Shown here in pieces: positions 6,189 through 10,427 of a DNA stretch of 10,427 nucleotides (the first letter of the stretch is position 1; each line of letters starts with the position of its first letter). The stretch is from Pseudomonadota bacterium (GTDB taxonomy: Bacteria > Pseudomonadota > Alphaproteobacteria > Rhizobiales > Xanthobacteraceae). A program made the translations under genes and the position numbers. Under the pieces are notes generated by a model. That model did no database searches, had not been told where the DNA came from, and saw only the letters and a list, made by a program, of their open reading frames with translations. The stretch is from NCBI GenBank assembly GCA_023390955.1, contig JAEWBW010000673.1, positions 1 to 10,427 of the forward strand, read 5' to 3'.

Positions 6189-6989
6189 ATGAAACTGACC
6201 CAGGAGCAATTGGAGTTCTTCCACCGCGAGGGCTGGCTGTTCCTGCCTGAATTGTTCAGCCAGGAGGAGGTCGATTTCCTCGCGCGCGAGGCGGTCGCGA
6301 TCTATGACGCCAACCGGCCGGAGGTCTGGCGCGAGAAGAGCGGCGCACCGCGCACCGCCTTTGCCGCGCATCTCTACAGCGACGCTTTCGGCGTGCTCGG
6401 CGCGCATCCGCGCATGATCGATCCGGTCGAGCAGCTGTTCGGCGAGCCGGTCTACATGCACCAGTTCAAGATCAACGCGAAATCCGCCTTCACCGGCGAC
6501 GTCTGGCAGTGGCACCAGGATTACGGCACCTGGAAGCGTGACGACGGCATGCCCGAGCCGCGCGCGATGAACATCGCGATCTTCCTCGACGAGGTGATGC
6601 CGATCAACGGCCCGCTGATGCTGGTGCCGAAGAGCCAGAATGCCGGCGATCTCCAGGCCTCCCATGACCTTGCGACGACATCCTACCCGCTGTGGACGCT
6701 GGACGAGGACACCGTGACGCGCCTGGTCAAGCAGGGCGGCATCGTGGCGCCGACCGGAAAGCCCGGCGGCATGCTGATGTTCCACGGCAACCTCGTGCAT
6801 GGCTCGGCCGGCAACATCACGCCCTACCCGCGCAAGATCGTGTACCTGACGCTGAACGCGGTCTCGAACTACATCCGCACCCCGACGCGGCCGGAATACA
6901 TCGCGCACCGCGACTTTGCGCCGATCAAGACGGTCGATGATGACGCACTGGTGCGGCTTGCGCGTGCGCCGAGGCAAGCGGCGGAGTAG
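6189..6989 (+). CDS. Phytanoyl-CoA dioxygenase-family Fe(II)/2-oxoglutarate oxygenase, EctD-like
   Basis: A 266-residue non-haem iron oxygenase that should couple 2-oxoglutarate decarboxylation to substrate hydroxylation. The facial triad is His109 and Asp111 (WQWHQDYGTW) and His204 (GNLVHGSAGN); Arg215, 11 residues later, is placed to bind the 2-oxoglutarate carboxylate. The core FKINAKSAFTGD, then WHQDYGTWKRDDGMPEP and INGPLMLVPKSQ, closely resembles ectoine hydroxylase EctD. However, the protein is shorter than EctD (about 300 residues) and no ectoine synthesis gene is nearby, so it more likely hydroxylates another small molecule. The start is fixed by AAGGAGG. It lies between an FCD-type GntR regulator and a SAF-domain oxidoreductase on the same strand, which suggests one pathway. 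The substrate is not determinable here. Confidence 0.87.
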   Translation: MKLTQEQLEFFHREGWLFLPELFSQEEVDFLAREAVAIYDANRPEVWREKSGAPRTAFAAHLYSDAFGVLGAHPRMIDPVEQLFGEPVYMHQFKINAKSAFTGDVWQWHQDYGTWKRDDGMPEPRAMNIAIFLDEVMPINGPLMLVPKSQNAGDLQASHDLATTSYPLWTLDEDTVTRLVKQGGIVAPTGKPGGMLMFHGNLVHGSAGNITPYPRKIVYLTLNAVSNYIRTPTRPEYIAHRDFAPIKTVDDDALVRLARAPRQAAE

Positions 6990-7014
6990 GATTACTCGCG
7001 CGGCAATCTCATGC

Positions 7015-7099
7015 GTCGTGCCCGGGCTTGTCCCGGGCATCCACGTTCTTTGGATGTTGCGCGAAAGACGTGGATGGCCGGGTCAAGCCCGGCCATGAC
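7015..7099. repeat. Long palindromic element (RIME/REP-like)
   Basis: A left arm of about 36 bases (7015-7050) is complementary, with a few mismatches, to a right arm at 7065-7099 across a 14-base loop. Both carry the CCGGGCTTG-ACCCGG-CATCCACG-type pattern common in Bradyrhizobium and other Rhizobiales. It sits 26 bases after the dioxygenase stop and 53 bases before the oxidoreductase start. The RNA hairpin could stabilise the upstream message or reduce read-through; there is no T tract. Confidence 0.8.
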
Positions 7100-7152
7100 G
7101 AACCGATAGAGACGCACGTCTCACAATTTTCTGTATCATCGGACACATTCCC

Positions 7153-8460
7153 ATGAATCTCTTCCATCTCCTCCAGGCCCGCGCCTCCGCCGGCAAGCCC
7201 GTCCGTGTCGCGCTGATCGGCGCGGGAAAATTCGGCTCGATGTTCCTGGCGCAGGTGCCGCATGTGCCGGGGCTGGAGGTGCCCATCATCATCGACATCG
7301 ACCGCGATCGCGCGCGCGAGGCCTGCCGCACCGTCGGCTGGAGCGCCGAACGGATCGCGGCCACGACGTTTACAGATGACGGCGCGCGCGCCATCGCCGG
7401 TGGCGCGATGGATGTCGTGGTCGAGGCTACCGGCAATCCGGCGGTCGGCATCCGGCACGCACGCGCGGCGATCGCGGCGGGCAAGCATGTGGTGATGGTC
7501 AATGTCGAGGCCGACGTGCTGGCCGGGCCGCTGCTGGCCGAGGAAGCGCGCAAGGCGGGCGTGGTCTATTCGCTCGCCTATGGCGACCAGCCGGCGCTGA
7601 CGGCAGAGATGGTCGACTGGGCCCGCGCCACCGGTTTTCGCGTCGTCGCCGCAGGCAAGGGCACGAAATATCTGCCGGCCTATCACGACGTCACGCCCGA
7701 CGGAGTCTGGCAGCATTACGGCCTGACCGCGGGCGATGCGCAGTCTGCCGGCATGAATCCGCAAATGTTCAATTCCTTCCTCGACGGCACCAAATCGGCG
7801 ATCGAGATGGCGGCGATTGCGAACGCCTGCACGCTCGACGTGCCCTCGGAAGGCCTGCTGTTTCCGCCCTGCGGCGTCGACGATCTGCCGCATGTGATGC
7901 GGCCGCGCAGCCGGGGCGGCGTGCTGGAGCGCTCAGGCGTTGTCGAGGTGGTGTCGTCGCTCGAGCGCGACGGGCGGCCGGTTTTCCGCGACCTGCGCTG
8001 GGGCGTCTATGTCGTGCTGGAGGCGCCGAACGACTACGCCGCCGATTGCTTCCGGCAATACGGCCTGAAGACCGATGCGAGTGGTCGCTTCGCCGCGATG
8101 TACAAGCCCTATCATCTGATCGGCCTCGAGCTGAACGTGTCGATCCTGTCGGCCGCGCTGCGGGGCGAGCCGACCGGCCAGCCCCACGGCTTCCGTGGCG
8201 ATGTCGCCGCGGTCGCCAAGCGGCCCCTGCGCGCTGGCGAGATGCTGGATGGCGAAGGCGGCTATACGGTGTGGGGCAAGCTGATGCCGGCGGATGCGAG
8301 CCTGCGGGTCGGCGCGCTGCCGATCGGCCTCGCCCACCGCCTCAAGCTCAGGCACGACGTCGGCCATGGCGAAGTGGTGCGCTGGAGTGACGTCGAGTTC
8401 GACGCCAACAACGACACGATCAAGACAAGGAAGGCGATGGAAGCGGCGTTCGCGAGGTAG
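7153..8460 (+). CDS. Homoserine-dehydrogenase-like NAD(P) oxidoreductase with C-terminal SAF domain (COG4091 type)
   Basis: A 435-residue protein of the group described as predicted homoserine dehydrogenase with a SAF domain; automated pipelines often name it after FlgA. An N-terminal Rossmann domain has GAGKFG (23-28), an acidic end of the second strand (IIIDIDRDRAR), EATGNP (91-96) and KHVVMVNVEAD. The central part has GDQPA and AGKGTKYLPAYHD, which are not homoserine dehydrogenase active-site motifs. The last 85 or so residues (VAKRPLRAGEML, then GKLMPADASLRVGALPIGLAH) form the SAF-like domain. No threonine or methionine pathway genes are nearby, so a role in homoserine synthesis is unlikely. 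It probably oxidises or reduces a small hydroxy or oxo acid in the same pathway as the upstream dioxygenase. The ribosome site before ATG 7153 is weak. Function unknown. Confidence 0.82.
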   Translation: MNLFHLLQARASAGKPVRVALIGAGKFGSMFLAQVPHVPGLEVPIIIDIDRDRAREACRTVGWSAERIAATTFTDDGARAIAGGAMDVVVEATGNPAVGIRHARAAIAAGKHVVMVNVEADVLAGPLLAEEARKAGVVYSLAYGDQPALTAEMVDWARATGFRVVAAGKGTKYLPAYHDVTPDGVWQHYGLTAGDAQSAGMNPQMFNSFLDGTKSAIEMAAIANACTLDVPSEGLLFPPCGVDDLPHVMRPRSRGGVLERSGVVEVVSSLERDGRPVFRDLRWGVYVVLEAPNDYAADCFRQYGLKTDASGRFAAMYKPYHLIGLELNVSILSAALRGEPTGQPHGFRGDVAAVAKRPLRAGEMLDGEGGYTVWGKLMPADASLRVGALPIGLAHRLKLRHDVGHGEVVRWSDVEFDANNDTIKTRKAMEAAFAR

Positions 8461-8520
8461 TCGCTATGGCGTCGTGGTTCTAGGACGAAGCGAGTTCAGC
8501 GATTGGCGGTGGTCTCTCAT

Positions 8521-8668
8521 TCCCTCCCCCCTTGCGGGGGAGGGGCAGGGAGAGGGGTACCACTCGGGGACTCTATCGTTCGCGCGCCTGCTCTCGTGCG
8601 TTAGCAGCAACTCGCAGCTTTTGCTGGGCTACCCCTCTCCCTAGCCCTCCCCCGCAAGGGGGGAGGGA
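8521..8668. repeat. Large inverted repeat, two 39-base arms around a 70-base spacer
   Basis: The arm at 8521-8559 and the reverse complement of 8630-8668 agree at 37 of 39 positions. Each arm is itself a hairpin (C-run, TTGCGG, G-run) followed by AGGGAGAGGGGTA. The 70-base spacer shows no coding pattern. The element lies between the SAF oxidoreductase stop (8460) and the end of the convergent dehydrogenase gene (8714), where it could act as a two-way transcription barrier. A single related unit is at 93-122. No flanking target duplication is visible. Confidence 0.85.
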
Positions 8669-8713
8669 ACGCACCTCCGTTTGGGCGCTAGTGAGATCTC
8701 ATCTCTTCAATCG

Positions 8714-9799
8714 CTAAGGCAGCAGCCGCTCTTCCTTCGCCTGCCGGAACCACTTTCGGAACATGTCCTCGGTGTCCATCATCTCGGTGAAACCGGCGCG
8801 GTTGATCTTCACCGTCGATACGATCGACGGCGGGCCGGATTCGCTTTGGCCATGGCGCATGCTGTAGTCGGCGTACTGGAAGGAGAGGCCGACGAATTCG
8901 GCAAGCCCCGGTGACACGAGGTCGTGCTTGCGTCGCAGGGCGTCCCACGGGCCATTCCAGTTGGACCATTCGTTCGCCATCGACAGCGGCGCGGGCTTGC
9001 CTGGCTTCATGCCGAGCGCATCGGCGACCGCCGGCCAGATATTCTCCCAGGTGAAGACGTCGCCATTGGTGACGTTGAAGGCCTCGTTCCGAGCGGTTGC
9101 GGCCTCGCCGGACCATGCGATGGCGCGGGCGAGGAGATCGACATCGACGGCCTGCGAAACCCGCGGCGCGCCGCCGGGGAAGTCCAGCGGCCTGCGCTGC
9201 TCGCGCAGCATCGCGGCGTAGACGCCGAGCGGCGGGATCAGGTCCATCGCGCCGCCCATGGCGAGGCCCACGATCAGCACGGGCCGCAGGATGCTCCAGT
9301 GCCAAGCTTTGCCCTTCTGGAGCTCGCGCAAAAAGGTCTCCTGCGCCCAATAGAAGTTCGGCTGCTCGTACATTTCGGAGCGGCCCTCGCGCGCCGGCAC
9401 GGTCAGCGGCCGGACATGGACGCCATAGGCCTTGGTGCCCTGCAGCAAAGCGACGTGACGGAGGTCGGGTGACACCGGTTCGAGCGCACCCATCAGGTTG
9501 CGGAGCATCAGGTCGTTGGTCCTGATCTGCTGCTCGTCGCGCCAGCCATCGACGAGCTGCGGCGCCTCGTAGAGCGCGGCGTAAACCAGATGCGTCGCGC
9601 CGCGCAGCTCCGTGGCGGCGCGCTTGCAATCGGCTTCGCTGGTCAGGTCGATCGGGACGTGCCGCGCACCGTAGAGATCACGCGGTTTGCGGCGCGACAG
9701 CGCGACGACCTCGCAACCATCGACCGTCCCGAAGTGCCGCAACGCCGCGTTGCCCACCAGACCGGTTGCGCCGGCCACCACGACCTTTTTGTGGGCCAT
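8714..9799 (-). CDS. NAD(P)-dependent short-chain dehydrogenase, PRISE type (progesterone 5-beta-reductase/iridoid synthase-like)
   Basis: A 361-residue extended SDR. The nucleotide-binding loop GATGLVG is at 10-16, with LSRRKPR (35-41) after the second strand, basic residues that favour NADPH. It lacks the usual YxxxK. Instead it has Lys123 in LQGTKAYGVH and Tyr150 in PNFYWAQETFL, matching the GTKxY and NFYY motifs whose Lys and Tyr are catalytic in plant progesterone 5-beta-reductase and iridoid synthase. Such enzymes reduce activated C=C bonds of enones and enals; the natural substrate in bacteria is generally unknown. AAGGGAGG (9806-9813) precedes the ATG by 6 bases, supporting the start. 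It is divergent from a TRAP transporter gene 295 bases away, and a functional link between them is possible but unproven. Confidence 0.85.
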   Translation of the reverse strand: MAHKKVVVAGATGLVGNAALRHFGTVDGCEVVALSRRKPRDLYGARHVPIDLTSEADCKRAATELRGATHLVYAALYEAPQLVDGWRDEQQIRTNDLMLRNLMGALEPVSPDLRHVALLQGTKAYGVHVRPLTVPAREGRSEMYEQPNFYWAQETFLRELQKGKAWHWSILRPVLIVGLAMGGAMDLIPPLGVYAAMLREQRRPLDFPGGAPRVSQAVDVDLLARAIAWSGEAATARNEAFNVTNGDVFTWENIWPAVADALGMKPGKPAPLSMANEWSNWNGPWDALRRKHDLVSPGLAEFVGLSFQYADYSMRHGQSESGPPSIVSTVKINRAGFTEMMDTEDMFRKWFRQAKEERLLP

Positions 9800-10094
9800 T
9801 CTCGACCTCCCTTGTTGTTACCCAGGGAATTAGCAGGCGCCGATGGTCGGGTCTTGCGTCTGCGCCGTGTTCGCAACTGCGAGGGGCGGCGGAAGGCTTG
9901 ATTCTCGCGAGGCACCCGGCCATCCTCGCAATCGGAACCGCAACGCTCGGATTCCTGCAACAAGAGCCCAAAAGGGCCAGTTCGGAAACGCTAAAAATAA
10001 TCTCAACCAGAGCAACAGAGAACGCCGGTCCTCGACGAAAAAAACGACAACAAGATCGTTCCTGTCGACGCATCGGCGCAACAGAGGGCTACCA
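9800..10094. other. Divergent intergenic region, no gene seen
   Basis: The 295 bases between the start of the PRISE-type dehydrogenase and the TRAP binding-protein gene. Its right half is richer in A (runs near 9992-10000 and 10038-10044) than the neighbouring genes. It must contain the promoters of both genes, but I could not find a convincing -35/-10 pair. The only stem seen is GCCC-AAAA-GGGC at 9966-9977. Short open frames here show no coding bias. Confidence 0.6.
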
Positions 10095-10427
10095 ATGAAA
10101 CGTCGTGATTTCCTCAAGGTGACAGGCGCGAGCCTGGCCGCCAGCACTGCCGTCGCCGCGCCTGCAATTGCGCAGTCGAGCCCAGAGGTAAGGTGGCGCT
10201 ACGCCACGAGCTGGCCGAAGGCACTCGATACGCTCTATGGCGGCTGCGAATATTTTGCCAAGAAGGTTGCCGACATCACCGACAACAAATTCCAGATCCA
10301 GCCTTTTGCAGCAGGTGAAATCGTCCCGGGCCTGCAGGTGCTCGACGCCGTCTCGAACGGCACCGTCGAGATGGGCAACACAGCGCTGTACTACTATTGG
10401 GGCAAGAACCCCGCCTTCACCTTCGCC
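10095..10427 (+). CDS. TRAP transporter solute-binding protein (DctP/TakP type), 5' part
   Basis: The first 111 codons of a periplasmic solute-binding protein for a tripartite ATP-independent transporter; the frame is still open at the window end. MKRRDFLKVTGASLAASTAV carries a twin-arginine (RRDFLK) export signal, with cleavage expected after APAIAQ. The mature start VRWRYATSWPKALDTLYGGCEYFAKKV, then FQIQPFAAGEIVPGLQVLDA and GTVEMGNTALYYYWGKNP, resembles the TakP branch that binds 2-oxo acids and related carboxylates. GAGGG lies 6 bases before the ATG. The membrane subunits are presumably downstream, outside the window. The ligand is inferred only from resemblance. Confidence 0.88.
   Translation, partial: MKRRDFLKVTGASLAASTAVAAPAIAQSSPEVRWRYATSWPKALDTLYGGCEYFAKKVADITDNKFQIQPFAAGEIVPGLQVLDAVSNGTVEMGNTALYYYWGKNPAFTFA

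Noticed and set aside
6189..6989. Calling the dioxygenase ectoine hydroxylase (ectD)
   Set aside because: The core motifs are similar, but the protein is shorter and no ectABC genes are present in the window, so the substrate claim is not supported.
5100..7040. 646-codon open frame on the minus strand, opposite the peptidase end, the GntR gene and the dioxygenase gene
   Set aside because: It spans three well-supported plus-strand genes and two intergenic repeats, has low-complexity Arg/Leu/Ala-rich sequence and no recognisable domain. Long antisense frames are expected in GC-rich DNA.
7009..7893. 294-codon minus-strand frame opposite the SAF oxidoreductase
   Set aside because: It starts inside a convincing coding region and runs into the palindromic repeat at 7015-7099; no domain or ribosome site supports it.

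Overview
The window looks like chromosomal DNA of a high-GC alphaproteobacterium, most likely a Bradyrhizobium or close Rhizobiales relative. This rests on strong G/C preference at third codon positions, intergenic palindromic repeats of the kind scattered through Bradyrhizobium genomes, and the gene families present. No rRNA, tRNA, CRISPR array, transposase or phage gene was seen. Species identity is an inference.

Layout, left to right. (1) A probable 3' end of an unidentified gene (1-79), then a short hairpin repeat, then an O6-alkylguanine-DNA alkyltransferase gene on the minus strand (131-673). (2) Two tandem paralogous alpha/beta hydrolase genes on the plus strand (817-1632 and 1635-2447), only 2 bases apart. 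(3) A stress-type module: an AhpD/carboxymuconolactone decarboxylase-family gene on the minus strand (2452-2910), divergent from an ECF sigma factor of the ECF41/SigJ type with a C-terminal SnoaL-like domain (3002-3859). Their 91-base intergenic region carries two copies of CGGTCACAT-N15-CGTCA in opposite orientation, one aimed at each gene. This closely resembles the ECF41 promoter consensus and implies that the sigma factor drives both its partner and itself. (4) A secreted M20 metallopeptidase of the carboxypeptidase G2 type (3929-5176). (5) A putative catabolic module: a GntR/FCD regulator (5367-6044) with a perfect 20-bp palindrome over its own predicted promoter, an EctD-like phytanoyl-CoA dioxygenase-family enzyme (6189-6989), and a homoserine-dehydrogenase-like oxidoreductase with a C-terminal SAF domain (7153-8460). 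(6) A minus-strand PRISE-type short-chain dehydrogenase (8714-9799), divergent from (7) the start of a TRAP transporter solute-binding protein with a Tat signal (10095 to the window end).

Palindromic repeats fill several gaps: 6061-6157 (before the dioxygenase), 7015-7099 (between the dioxygenase and the SAF oxidoreductase) and 8521-8668 (two 39-base inverted arms).

The two most interesting points are the mirror-image ECF41-type promoter pair and the GntR-dioxygenase-SAF oxidoreductase set. The second looks like a small pathway whose substrate cannot be named from sequence. No gap exceeds 300 bases; the longest (9800-10094) is covered below.
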